64,000 nt of DNA, from assembly GCA_963556195.1 (NCBI GenBank), contig OY744525.1:81856540-81920539 (forward strand). The letters are read 5' to 3'. The DNA comes from Sepiola atlantica (lineage: Eukaryota > Mollusca > Cephalopoda > Sepiida > Sepiolidae). A program made the translations under genes and the position numbers. Below, piece by piece: positions 1 through 9,683 of this stretch. The notes below the pieces were generated by a model, which did not search any database, had not been told where the DNA came from, and worked only from the letters and a program-made list of their open reading frames with translations. Positions within the stretch are counted from its first letter, which is position 1. Each line of letters begins with the position of its first letter.

Positions 1-566
1 ATATACATAAAAAATACTGGCAGTAAAATCAACAAAAACATATAACATTAACTTTTAATAAAGGTAAAAGCTACTTGGGGTAATTTCATAATGTTCATAA
101 AATGAACTCTAATCTTAACCTCAACCCGTTCCGCCTAATACACTTTTCATACTGCACCCCATAGACTGGTATTGTCTTGGCCATCGAGGCTTGATTTACG
201 CCGGTCTGTGAGTCTGTCCTGTGCAGTTCTAGGAGGTCCACCTTCCAAGGCTTAGCCTCCCCTCTTTGGGGAGGAGTAAGTTTATTGCTTACTGCCAGAG
301 GCGCCCCTACCGGGGAATTCCGACGGGGCTGCCCAGGCAATTTTTAAACCCCACTTTCCCGACCCGACCTTGGGGCACATCTTACTTGTGGGAGTAAGAT
401 AAAAACTGGCCTTGTGCCTAACTCCTGGAGAGGAGTAAATCAATACTCACATTTTTCTGCAATTGTTTCAGGTTTCGTGCTTCAAACATTATAGCCTTTA
501 CCTTTATTAAAAGTAATTTTTTAATGTTTTTTATTATTTTTACTGTCAGTATTTTTAACTGTGTAT
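1..566. mobile_element. Terminal-inverted-repeat element (MITE-like) carrying a SINE core
   Basis: Positions 1-72 and 493-566 are inverted copies of each other, about 74 bp long. The best-matched inner part reads ACTTTTAATAAAGGTAAA on the left and its reverse complement on the right. The left end may extend beyond the window. The interior (about 185-446) holds the SINE core found in several other places here, so this is either a composite element or a MITE that received a SINE. No transposase is present, so it would be non-autonomous. The superfamily is unknown. Confidence 0.6.
185..446 (+). repeat. SINE, conserved-core family, copy 1
   Basis: This copy contains the core beginning CAGTTCTAGGAGGTCCACC, then a GGGGAGG-rich part, CCCCTACCGGGGAATTCCGA, and a tail CTGGCCTTGTGCCTAACTCC followed by GGAGTAAAT. 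The same blocks recur at 860-1075, 16598-17160, 20655-20800 (tail only) and inverted at 60150-60320. Read on the minus strand, an 81-codon frame ending near the core resembles frames in the other copies. Cephalopod SINEs with a conserved central domain are known; equating this core with that domain is inference. Confidence 0.7.
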
Positions 567-859
567 TCTTACTCTTCTACTCTTCTATCAATCTTGTTTG
601 CAAGTCAAACTCAATAAATTAAACGAGTTATAACGACGCAAAGAGTGTGTATACATTATTTTGGGACACCCTGTATATATATATATTAGAAAACACCGAA
701 CAAATATTTTATAACGTGACAATGGATGACGCATTCACTATAAAAGGTGGAGTGCTGATATATGGATCCATACCTGAGTAGGTTTTGTTAATACCAAGTC
801 GAATCTACGTCCTCCTCAACAATCAGTCCAACATAGATGATGACATTGTATATGTCGGG
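567..859. other. Unassigned; possible transposon end at 655-682
   Basis: TTGGGACACCCTGTATATAT at about 660-680 resembles the ends of some Tc1/mariner-type repeats, but no partner end was found. The rest has no coding signal that I recognise. Confidence 0.3.
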
Positions 860-1075
860 ATGATGTATGGTTCTGTGCAGTTCTAGGACGTCCACCTTCC
901 CAGGCTTTACTTTCTCTCCTTGAGAAAGGGTTAGTTTATTGCTGATCGCCTGAGGGGCTGCTCATGCATTTTTCGACGACCAGAGTGCACAAACTTCTTG
1001 TGCGCTTGCTTTTCATTCCTTTTTTGACCTTGTGACACATCTTCCTGCGGTGGGAGGGAGGTAAATACCTACCTT
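860..1075 (+). repeat. SINE, conserved-core family, copy 2 (diverged)
   Basis: TGTGCAGTTCTAGGACGTCC, a GAGAAAGGG(T)TAGTTTATTGCT block and a tail with GACCTTGTGACACATCTTCC and GGAGGTAAATA match copy 1 in order. It is diverged, and the CCCCTACCGGGG block is missing. Confidence 0.6.
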
Positions 1076-1632
1076 TTCCAAAGATATTAATGAATATAAT
1101 AGACGCCCATCTTTGATCTGTTAAAAAATTCCCCAAATTCTCTCGAGTCCCCATTGCATCTTATTATTATTTTATGACGCAGCTTGAACTTGCACAATTT
1201 TCCTTTCCATATTTTAGTTTTAATCATCTGAGTATATAGGATGGCATTTAAAGTTGAATTAGAGAATACACCCTAAGGCTCCACCTAACTGCCTCGTGAG
1301 TGATGCCTAACGCCTTAGGTCACCGTGGGTTTCAGGCCTCTCGACGTCATGCCCATTCACCAATGCGACCCAACCGGAGCTGATCAGATTCTTGCTTGTA
1401 ATCTGACAGCAGCCAGTGATCATAAAGGCTATCAGTGATAAAAGCCATCTCCTTCATGGGCGTGAACCAACGGTTCAACGACTGAAGTCAAGGATAAGCT
1501 TCCTCAGCCATGTCGAACACCTAATAACATCTCAGGAAGAGACTAGACTACGGCTGTGTATCAGACGGCTAGAAAATAGCCTCCTCCCCACACTGACATG
1601 AGAATACTCTCTTCTGAGGAGCTCCCTGTCGG
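1076..1632. other. Unassigned GC-richer stretch beside the LINE tail
   Basis: About 1270-1630 is clearly richer in GC than its surroundings and has no long frame. It directly abuts the poly(A) end of the LINE at 1633, so it is the pre-insertion flank or part of an older repeat. I cannot name it. Confidence 0.3.
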
Positions 1633-1698
1633 TTTTTTTTTTTTTTTTTTTTTTTTTGTCTGGTGCTTCGAACAGGCGTGTTCAGGCTTGCTGGTTGT

Positions 1699-4600
1699 TC
1701 AACTCGCCCTGGCTGATGTGAGGATCCTGTGAGACAAAGGAACCGCACCAGCATGTGCTTGCATGTGCACGATAGAATTGGTGTCGGCTTGCCTGCACGC
1801 CGTGTATCCGACAATTTGGGGTTGGTCCGGGATATTAGCGAGGTAGGCATCAAGAGAGCGCTTAAATTGTTCCACAGCAGCATTTTTTATATCCCGAATA
1901 CACCTAGGCATGGCATTGAAGAGTTGTGACCCCTGTACAGGTAAGCTCGTTTCAAAAATGGTTCGTATTTTCCCACCAGTTTTTAGCGAGGGAACAATAC
2001 AGTGCCTCCCGCGGCGTTCATTGTCTCGGGCTTGAATGTGGCCATTAATGTTCGGTACCTTTCCTTCCAATATCTTCCAGATGTAAATTATCCGGTACCT
2101 TTCACGTCGTCTTTGCAGCGAGAACATTTTTGTCTTCTTCAGACATGACCAGTAGTTCCGATCAGCTTGAATTTTCCGTAGAAAGGACCACTGAATGGCT
2201 TCAAGCTTTTGGATGAGCCTAGGGCTACTTGGGTTCCACAAGACAGAACAGTATTCCAAAACTGGAATGACCAAGGATTTATACAGCGTGACCATTGCAC
2301 GATATTCTCTGGTTTTAAATGTCCTCAGGATCCAGGCAATGAGGTTCTTGGCTTTTTCCACAACTTTGTTTATTTGATTGCTAAAAAGACAATCACTAGA
2401 CATAGATACACCGAGGTCCTTTACTTCTTGCTTTATGTTTATCATTTTTCCTGACGGAGTGTGGTATGATATCTCGCTTTTTAGCTGGTCGTTATTACCA
2501 TAGCGGAGAAGCTCAAATTTCACGTCATTTAGCTCCATGTTATTGTCCTCCGTCCATTTGTAGATCTGATCGAGATCCTTTTGAAACAACACAGCATCCT
2601 CGGGAGACCGAACGGATTTTGTGGCCCTTGTATCATCGGCGAATGACCTGACTATTGACATGGCGATATCTTCATCAATGTCCCCAATAAGGATTAGGAA
2701 GATTATGGGTCCCAATACACTTCCCTGGGGAACTCCAGAAATGACAGGTTGTGGCTTCGAGGTTGCACCATCAACCATAACTGTTTGGAGGCGATTACTC
2801 AGGAAGGATTCGATCCATTTGAAGATGCTTCCACGAATGCCAAGATCAAATATTTTCTGCAGAACTATTTTGTGGTCAACTTTGTCAAAAGCTTTGGCAA
2901 AATCTAAGTAGACAACATCTGCATTAGCGCCGTCATCAAGAATTGATAGAATGGTGTCAAACTGCTCAAGGAGTTGACTTAAACAAGATCTTCCAGATCT
3001 CATCCCATGCTGACTGTCATTGAACAGGTTATTTTCATTCATGTGTCTAACTATGTGTTTCCGTATGACTTTCTCAAAAAGTTTAATGAGGTGGGAGGTC
3101 AAAGCTATTGGTCTATAATTGGCAGCCACCGACTTGCTTCCACCTTTGTGAATGGGTGTAATAAGAGAATTCTTTAGTTTGCTTGGAACGACCTCTTCTT
3201 CAAGACTTTTCGTCCATAGAAATACGAGAGCATGGACCAAATGGGCCCTGCAGTTTTTCAGTAGTAATGCAGGAAAGCCGTCAGGACCCGCAGCAGCTGA
3301 CGGAGAGAGTTCATCAATTGCAAGCTCAAAATCGGCTGCAGTTAGAGTAACAGTTGACAGTATAGAACTTATATCAAAAGTGCGATTATGTGAAGCTTGA
3401 CTGCTTTGCATTGGTTTGCTAAAAACGTCTGTGTATTGTTTTGACAAAATTTCTGCCATCTCAGTACTGTTACCAGTAAGAACACCATTCTGGTCCACCA
3501 ATGGACCAACTTTTGTCTTGACTTTGGACTTTTTCTTGACATATGAAAAGAAATATTTTGAATTACTTTTAATGGAGTTGACAGCCTTTCCCTCCATAAA
3601 AGCGTTAGAGTCAGCAAAAGACTTCTGCAGTTTCCTTTCAATATCCAAACATTCCTTGGACAGTTTGGAAATAACAGCAGGCGATGACACTTTCAAAAGA
3701 CGCTTTTTTATCTTCCGTCTTCTTTTAGAAAGTGAGTGACGGTATCTTACCACCTTGGGCGTTCTTTTCTCGCATTCTGATTTACGCAATGGCACATGCT
3801 TGCAGCAGGCAGTGTAGACAATTAAATAAAAAGTGTCCAGCATTGCAGATGCACCCATGTCTCTTAATGAGTCTTCCCAATCAGCATGGCTTAGTTCCTC
3901 TGAAAGAGCAGTCCAATCGACTTCCTCGCTGAAAAAGTTTAGTGCATTGAACATTGTTCTTGGTGCACGATTATTCAATACCTCACTTTTATATTTAACT
4001 TTATATGTTGTTTGAAGCTGGATGAGACTGTGGTGAGATGTGCTTTGCAGTAAGGGTACATTGATGCTCTCATGAATCAAATCAGAATTATTGGTGAAAA
4101 CAAGATCAAGGATATTCCCATCTTTGTGCGTGGGAGACAGCACATGCTGTGACAAAAAAAGCTCATTGCAGAATTCGTTCAGTGAATTTATCATCAATCG
4201 CTCAGCATTTGATGCTCCTGGAATAGCCTGTCCATCAGGCCAAGATACGTGAGGGAGATTAAAATCTCCACCGACAATGATATCTGGAGCAGGGTTTATT
4301 GTTGATAATATATGTTTGACTTTATTAAGAGGAGAACTAAAATCATTTGGTGTGGATGGGTGTCCATGGTAGCTGTCATCAGGTTGTCTATAAGTAACAA
4401 GAATGGCTAAATCTTCATAGGAGGAGTAAAGGCATAACATCTGCACACATTCAGACGCATGAGAAAAAATCACATTACAGGAACATCCAATATCATCACG
4501 GACATAAAGAGCAACACCGCCGGTGTGCCTTCCACGTGTTTTGGCTTTTCTTGATGTGTCGCATCGGAAGAGTGTAAAACCTTCTATTTCAAGTTCAGCA

Positions 4601-5040
4601 TCTCTGTGCGAATTTAACCAAGTTTCCGATAAGCCAATAAAAAGAGAATTGTCACTGTTAAGTTCATTTTTGATAAACGGTACTTTGCTTGGAACGGTCT
4701 GAGGACAAAGACCTTGAATATTTACAAAAGCAAAGTTATTTAAGAGTGGTGAACTGGATTCACCAAATTCATTCTGGGTCGAGGGAATTCTTGATAGTCC
4801 ACCAGATTTATTCTGGGCCGAGTGAGTTGTTGGTTCGGAATCATAAACATTGGTTGATGGATTTGATTGGGAACTTCGGCTGGCTGTTGCCACGTGAATT
4901 GCATTGGCATTCGAGGAGTTGGCACATCTTGTTGTTGGTTGTGTAGTGCGTTGATTTGATTCGACACCAACAATATCCTCTGGTCCAAAGTGTGGAGGAT
5001 TTCCGCCTTCAATAGGCGGATCACTTCTAAAAAATTGCAC
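1699..5040 (-). CDS. LINE ORF2: AP endonuclease / reverse transcriptase
   Basis: The frame is 1113 codons. It encodes the enzyme that nicks target DNA and copies the element RNA by target-primed reverse transcription. Residues about 102-342 match an apurinic-type endonuclease: VNIQG, LSETWL (138-142), VTYRQPDD, GGDFN (257-261) and LDLVFTN. Residues about 624-850 are reverse transcriptase: NYRPIALTS, motif A YLDFAKAFDKVDH (711-723), motif B GVPQGSVLGP (769-778) and motif C FADD (800-803). A late EYCSVLWNP block is typical of CR1/L2/jockey thumb regions. The usual endonuclease SDH triad reads SHH (335-337), replacing the conserved aspartate; this may abolish nicking or be lineage-specific. The first 100 residues overlap ORF1 in the -1 frame, and the endonuclease begins right after the ORF1 stop, so the true start is unclear. 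Confidence 0.9.
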   Translation of the reverse strand: MQFFRSDPPIEGGNPPHFGPEDIVGVESNQRTTQPTTRCANSSNANAIHVATASRSSQSNPSTNVYDSEPTTHSAQNKSGGLSRIPSTQNEFGESSSPLLNNFAFVNIQGLCPQTVPSKVPFIKNELNSDNSLFIGLSETWLNSHRDAELEIEGFTLFRCDTSRKAKTRGRHTGGVALYVRDDIGCSCNVIFSHASECVQMLCLYSSYEDLAILVTYRQPDDSYHGHPSTPNDFSSPLNKVKHILSTINPAPDIIVGGDFNLPHVSWPDGQAIPGASNAERLMINSLNEFCNELFLSQHVLSPTHKDGNILDLVFTNNSDLIHESINVPLLQSTSHHSLIQLQTTYKVKYKSEVLNNRAPRTMFNALNFFSEEVDWTALSEELSHADWEDSLRDMGASAMLDTFYLIVYTACCKHVPLRKSECEKRTPKVVRYRHSLSKRRRKIKKRLLKVSSPAVISKLSKECLDIERKLQKSFADSNAFMEGKAVNSIKSNSKYFFSYVKKKSKVKTKVGPLVDQNGVLTGNSTEMAEILSKQYTDVFSKPMQSSQASHNRTFDISSILSTVTLTAADFELAIDELSPSAAAGPDGFPALLLKNCRAHLVHALVFLWTKSLEEEVVPSKLKNSLITPIHKGGSKSVAANYRPIALTSHLIKLFEKVIRKHIVRHMNENNLFNDSQHGMRSGRSCLSQLLEQFDTILSILDDGANADVVYLDFAKAFDKVDHKIVLQKIFDLGIRGSIFKWIESFLSNRLQTVMVDGATSKPQPVISGVPQGSVLGPIIFLILIGDIDEDIAMSIVRSFADDTRATKSVRSPEDAVLFQKDLDQIYKWTEDNNMELNDVKFELLRYGNNDQLKSEISYHTPSGKMINIKQEVKDLGVSMSSDCLFSNQINKVVEKAKNLIAWILRTFKTREYRAMVTLYKSLVIPVLEYCSVLWNPSSPRLIQKLEAIQWSFLRKIQADRNYWSCLKKTKMFSLQRRRERYRIIYIWKILEGKVPNINGHIQARDNERRGRHCIVPSLKTGGKIRTIFETSLPVQGSQLFNAMPRCIRDIKNAAVEQFKRSLDAYLANIPDQPQIVGYTACRQADTNSIVHMQAHAGAVPLSHRILTSARAS

Positions 5041-6326
5041 GTATCTCTTCCATTCTCTCGAGGTGTGGATATAACTGGGGACGAATTCTCAACTGACTCC
5101 TGACTCGTGGTTGGGACGGAGTTGCGCTGTGAAATTTCCCTTGCTTGTTCATTCCTAGTCGAGATTGGTTGGCGTCTAGTACCCTTAGCATGGTTGTAAG
5201 TGCATGATTCGTTCAGACACTCTCCTCTTCTCAGAGAATCCTTGCACATTTTCGGGTGAAAATCTTTACATGCTTTCCCAAGGTTACAGCCTCTTGGTTG
5301 GCGTGTCGCATACTTTGCATATTTCGGGCAGACCTTGGGGTGTTTAAATTTACATTCTCTTCCTTTAATACCATGTTTACAGTTCCCATTTCTGAAGAAA
5401 CGACAAATTGATACGTTTTCCTTTGGCCGCTCGTTCCTGTCTGAATCATCAGTGACTGACTGTTCATTGACAGTGGTAGTAATGAGGGCCTCAGGTGGGG
5501 GCGCGCCATTGGAAGGAAGGTGATTGTTTACAGTGGGTGGAACAGATTCAGTCTCGGTGGCTGAAACAGGTATAGTGGCTGAAACAGGTTCAGTGACAGT
5601 CAACTCGCACTTGGAGACATCTGTGTCAGGAGAAGGAAGCGGTTCTTGGGATAATTTAAAAGTCACTTTAGGCTTCGCACCTGTTTCTTTTGATTTTGAT
5701 TTTAATTTAGTTTTCCTGTTCCCTGACTCCTCATTTGGAATTGTACTATCCTTACATACATGACATATGTAGTACAAAGAGGACAGACAGAGGGGATTGC
5801 ATAACAGTTTAAATTTATCTGGACTCAGCCCATCATATTCTGTGTTATTCACGTTACCCGCCAGTTGTACCCAACACTTCCTATGTACCCCCTGTCCACA
5901 AATAGAACACTCTAGGAGGGGAATTTCGGACAACCCAATCTGATAGCGTTCATGGCACAAGGGACAGTTTTCAGGGAGCAAATTCTGAATACGGCGTATG
6001 ATCAAGTGAGCAAGGGATTTTTTGGTTTTGATATCATTATTTGGAATTTGTAGAAATAGTGCGGTATCGCGCAATGACTGAAGTTTTTCTCGCTCGAACT
6101 CCCTTTCAAGCTGAATTAGACTCTTTTCATACTGGTATATGCGGAGGCAAAATTTTACAGAGTCACTTGGGGCATTGACACAGAGTTCCACAATTAGATT
6201 TTCAACTTCGGATTTTGCAGTTGGCAAATCATTCTCCAACGGATCAGGGTGCAGGCAAACCGACTCACTCGAGTTTAAGTCTGGGGTATCAGCACTCATA
6301 GTTACAGAGAAAAGGCAGTGGAACAA
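4740..6326 (-). CDS. LINE ORF1: PHD-like plus three CCCH zinc fingers
   Basis: The frame is 528 codons, uninterrupted, upstream of ORF2. ORF1 proteins of LINEs bind the element RNA and form the retrotransposition particle. Residues 60-92 are charged and helical, possibly coiled coil. Residues 121-191 hold paired Cys/His ligands (CPLC, CSIC, HRKC, CHVC) in the style of a PHD finger. Residues 200-300 are low-complexity, rich in T, S, P and E. Residues 308-379 hold three CCCH-type fingers: CRFFRNGNC...CKFKH, CPKYAKY...CKDFH and CKDSLRRGEC...CTYNH. PHD domains are known in ORF1 of some CR1-like elements; the added CCCH triplet is an RNA-binding type of module. Met10 is an alternative start. The ORF ends 300 bp inside ORF2. 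The role is inferred from position and domains. Confidence 0.85.
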   Translation of the reverse strand: MFHCLFSVTMSADTPDLNSSESVCLHPDPLENDLPTAKSEVENLIVELCVNAPSDSVKFCLRIYQYEKSLIQLEREFEREKLQSLRDTALFLQIPNNDIKTKKSLAHLIIRRIQNLLPENCPLCHERYQIGLSEIPLLECSICGQGVHRKCWVQLAGNVNNTEYDGLSPDKFKLLCNPLCLSSLYYICHVCKDSTIPNEESGNRKTKLKSKSKETGAKPKVTFKLSQEPLPSPDTDVSKCELTVTEPVSATIPVSATETESVPPTVNNHLPSNGAPPPEALITTTVNEQSVTDDSDRNERPKENVSICRFFRNGNCKHGIKGRECKFKHPKVCPKYAKYATRQPRGCNLGKACKDFHPKMCKDSLRRGECLNESCTYNHAKGTRRQPISTRNEQAREISQRNSVPTTSQESVENSSPVISTPRENGRDTCNFLEVIRLLKAEILHTLDQRILLVSNQINALHNQQQDVPTPRMPMQFTWQQPAEVPNQIHQPMFMIPNQQLTRPRINLVDYQEFPRPRMNLVNPVHHS

Positions 6327-6437
6327 AACAGAGACAATAGAAAATCAAGATTGCAGACTGAAGATGTGCAGGGAACTCTAACTGGAAACAAAACTTTAGT
6401 AGTACAGCAGAGAGATCACACATTCAATTCAAAGAGT

Positions 6438-6613
6438 AGTATTTCAAAAAGCGTTGCCACCTTGTCAACGAATTCTAGTTTAAGTGTTACCTAGAAATCC
6501 TTATAGCATTTAGGCATCAACTTTTAGATGGCATTTTTTTCCAATGTTATTGTTTTTTTTTTTTTTTTTTTTTTTTAGCATTTCAAAAAGCGTTGCCACC
6601 TCGTCAACGAATT
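6438..6613. repeat. 37-bp direct repeats flanking a T24 tract at the LINE 5' end
   Basis: Positions 6438-6474 and 6577-6613 are near-identical 37-mers (35 of 37 by eye) containing CAAAAAGCGTTGCCACC. Between them lie 78 bp and 24 T (6553-6576). The arrangement marks the LINE 5' boundary or an adjacent small insertion. Confidence 0.65.
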
Positions 6614-6678
6614 GGTTAGAATCAATGAAGTGAAGGCGAGTGAATATCCAACACTAACATACTAAAATGTTTTTGGTA

Positions 6679-6732
<54 letters not shown>

Positions 6733-6955
6733 TATATTCCTTTTAATTAATGTAATTCGTAGTTTTTACTAACGAAGTAAGTTTGGAACAACTTAGTGAA
6801 AAGAAAAAATACATATTTACTTTCTTTCTGGTTTTACGAGAAGGAAAAATCGACGGGCATGTTTTTATTTATTTATCTTGCCTTTTCCGGCTCGGTTCAA
6901 AATTTCGTTTTGAAATAAGTTCGTCGTTTTAGTTTTAATTCTTTACGTGACGGTG

Positions 6956-6992
<37 letters not shown>

Positions 6993-8439
6993 AACACTTT
7001 GCTTGTCAAAATCAAATCAAATCAAATATTCAACCTTCTTGCTTTCATGTTGAGCAAATAACTCGAAAGTCCGTTTTTTCAAGATTCAAATTTTAGACAA
7101 AACATTAGTTTCCGTTTCTAACGTTTGCATGTAAATTATGTCTTGTTTATTTCCATGTTATTGATCAATTCACATCATTCGAAAGAAAAAAAAAACGTAG
7201 GATTGAATAAATTCACATACCGTGTTGAATGCAGATTTCGAATCTTTGCTTCCAGTTATTGTGTCTGGTACACCGAATCGAATTTTTCTTTAATCATTTT
7301 GTTTTCGACGACGACGACGACTATTCATATAATATATCCTAAAGAGTTCAAATTAAACTGTGAACACATTAAAAAAAAAAAAAAAATTCAAAGACATCAT
7401 GTCTCCAATAGAAAACACCCAACCACCTAAAAATGGGAATGGGCGGACAAAAGTTGGTATGAGTAGATTGGGCTGTGAATGTGGAAAGGAGGGCCGTACA
7501 GTGCATCGCCGTCTTGTCTGCTCCCTACTGCCGAACCGGTGCAGTTTAAAATATCTTGCAGTGCACAGAGGACTGCGTATGACCACATGCTTCAAAGACA
7601 CGCAAAGATCTGACAGCAGGGTATCACGTGTTTCTGCATCCGTTTCTATGTGTTAGACTAACTAAAAAAACAAACAAACACAAAAAACATTTGCAGCATA
7701 AATGAACGCAGTAGCCCTGGCATGCCTAGCCCTCAGTCCGCGCCTATAACCATTAGACCACGTCACTTCCATGGCGGTAGGTGTGTAGAATGAAAATGGT
7801 GTATGACACTGACATAGTGCTTCAAAATTGAGTGGCAAATATCACAAAAGACCGATATTACGTTATTCTATCAAGCTGATTGATATCGTGTACATTCATA
7901 CGATAATAACATCGATCTTTCATTTATACATGGGCGCCATTATTACGCGCTAATATCCAATTATACGAGGGTGAAGAGTTTTCATTAAACGTAATAATCC
8001 TGCATAACAATGTTGACTTACAATTTCCACCACACACAGCAAAACGTTTCGAAATGTGAAAGTGAAAGTAGAAACAAAAAACATATTCCAAACTAATTTG
8101 CATTATCTTATTTGCTCAGTTAATTTAAAATTGAAATAATCCGATTAACATGCAGCAATTAACTGGTTATTTGCTTTGTCATCGTGCGCATCAAATGAAC
8201 CTTTAACAATGCCAGGAAATCGAGGGTAAACTGCTTGTTTGCACATAGTGTGTTTTACATGGAAGAGCGAATGAGACGAGAAGTGGTGACACGAAGGAAA
8301 TAGGAGGGGGGATGGTTGAAGGCGAATAGAGGGGGGGGGGGGGTTCAGACTGATCATTAACGATTGAATTCGAGTGAGCCTATCTATTGTTCAGAAGCTT
8401 TTCGATATCTAAACTTATAAGATGAATTTGCTTCGTACT
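6614..8439. other. No gene recognised; microsatellites and a tRNA-like relic
   Basis: The stretch contains (TA)n at 6681-6738, a T27 run at 6961-6987, (CGA)n near 7305-7322 and a G run at 8331-8342. A GC-richer island at 7430-7630 has an open 98-codon frame with no recognisable motif. On the minus strand around 7715-7765, TGGTCTAATGGTTATAGG looks like the box A half of a tRNA-derived SINE, without a clear box B. Confidence 0.4.
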
Positions 8440-8545
8440 GTGATAACCTCTCTCGCGTCAACCTATTGACATTTGCTGCTGCTGCTGCTGACTGCTATCA
8501 TCAATCCTTAACGAGACAGGGGGCTACAGGGAGAGCAATAAAAGC
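8440..8545 (+). repeat. Short dispersed repeat, copy 1
   Basis: CCTCTCTCGCGTCAACC, then TTGACATTTGCTGCTGCTGC and GACTGCTATCATCAATCCTT match 10245-10302 block for block. Expansion of the GCT triplet differs between the copies. It is probably a SINE fragment of unknown family. Confidence 0.5.
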
Positions 8546-8551
8546 AAGGGC

Positions 8552-9108
8552 GGTTATTATTTACTGAAGTCAACAGAACAAAAAAAGAGGTAAATAAAAC
8601 AAATGTGCAACAAATAAATGTTACCAAAGGCAAGGTAATTTACTCTTCTACCTACCTTTTATTAAAAATAAGCATAGTGTTGCTGTTCAGTTAGAAGAAA
8701 AAAAAAACAAGATGGCGTCGATAAGCCCTCAACGAGGACACCTGATAATCGCTCAAAATCGGAAAGTAAACAAAATACTGGTAGAAACACATCCAATAAA
8801 TGTCACCAATCGTGCAAAAATGTAATGTTCTACCAGTATTTTGTTTAATTTTCGAGTGTTCGAGCGCTATTATTAGGGTTCCTCGCGGACGGCTTTTCAG
8901 CGCCATCTAGTTTTTCGTTCTCACTGAACAGTCGACATTATGGTAGTTTTTTTTTTTAAAATAAAAATAGCTTTAAAATAACTAACAACACAAATAAATT
9001 TATCCAGGTTGGAAGAAGAGTAACTTATCTTCCCTTTTGAAACATTTATTTGTTGCACATTTGCTTTTTTTACCCCTTTTATGTTGTTGAGTTCAGTAAA
9101 TAATAGCC
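8552..9108. repeat. Large inverted repeat (fold-back element), about 557 bp
   Basis: The left arm 8552-8786 and right arm 8828-9108 are diverged inverted copies, with a loop of about 41 bp. Matched blocks include TTATTATTTACTGAA, AAATGTGCAACAAATAAATG, the AGATGGCG / CGCCATCT pair, and CAAAATACTGGTAGAA at the inner ends. It holds no coding frame and is probably a non-autonomous DNA transposon of the fold-back type. Confidence 0.7.
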
Positions 9109-9289
9109 GGAAGGGCGTGTACTTTCTTATGACGTTTTTCATATGGCACATGGGATTTATAAACAGCCTGCATATCTATCTAATCAACTTGTTTCGCAAT
9201 CTTCCTTCCTATTGATCTATTCAAGTATTTTCGATATCTATGTATCGATCTATTTAAGTCTTTTCAAAATCTAGCTATCAATCTAGTAT

Positions 9290-9350
<61 letters not shown>

Positions 9351-9501
9351 CTATCAATTAGAACCTTTTTGATCTCCTCTCTCTTTAATGTTAGTTAACA
9401 TAGTACCGCTGTCACTAGAAATACGGAAGAGGGAATGCCTCTGTATTGTTAGCAGTGGGGTCTGTTTCTGTGGATTCTATTTCGTGTGGATGGCCTATAT
9501 G

Positions 9502-9578
<77 letters not shown>

Positions 9579-9641
9579 AAATATATATATATATTCGTGT
9601 GTGCATTTTTCGTCTATAAATGTCTGTCAAAAGCTTTTTTC

Positions 9642-9683
<42 letters not shown>

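Larger units (their letters stand above)
1633..6480 (-). mobile_element. Apparently full-length two-ORF LINE (CR1/L2/jockey group)
   Basis: On the minus strand the order is 5' UTR (about 6327-6480), ORF1, ORF2, a very short 3' UTR (1658-1698) and a poly(A) tail seen as 25 T at 1633-1657. Both ORFs are uninterrupted, which suggests a recent insertion, unlike every other LINE copy in the window. No target-site duplication could be found by eye: the sequence left of the T run (CTCCCTGTCGG) does not recur near 6440-6620. The exact 5' end is therefore uncertain. Confidence 0.85.

Noticed and set aside
1416..1601. Small coding frame in the GC-rich flank of the LINE
   Set aside because: No motif and overlapping alternative frames; not supportable as a gene.
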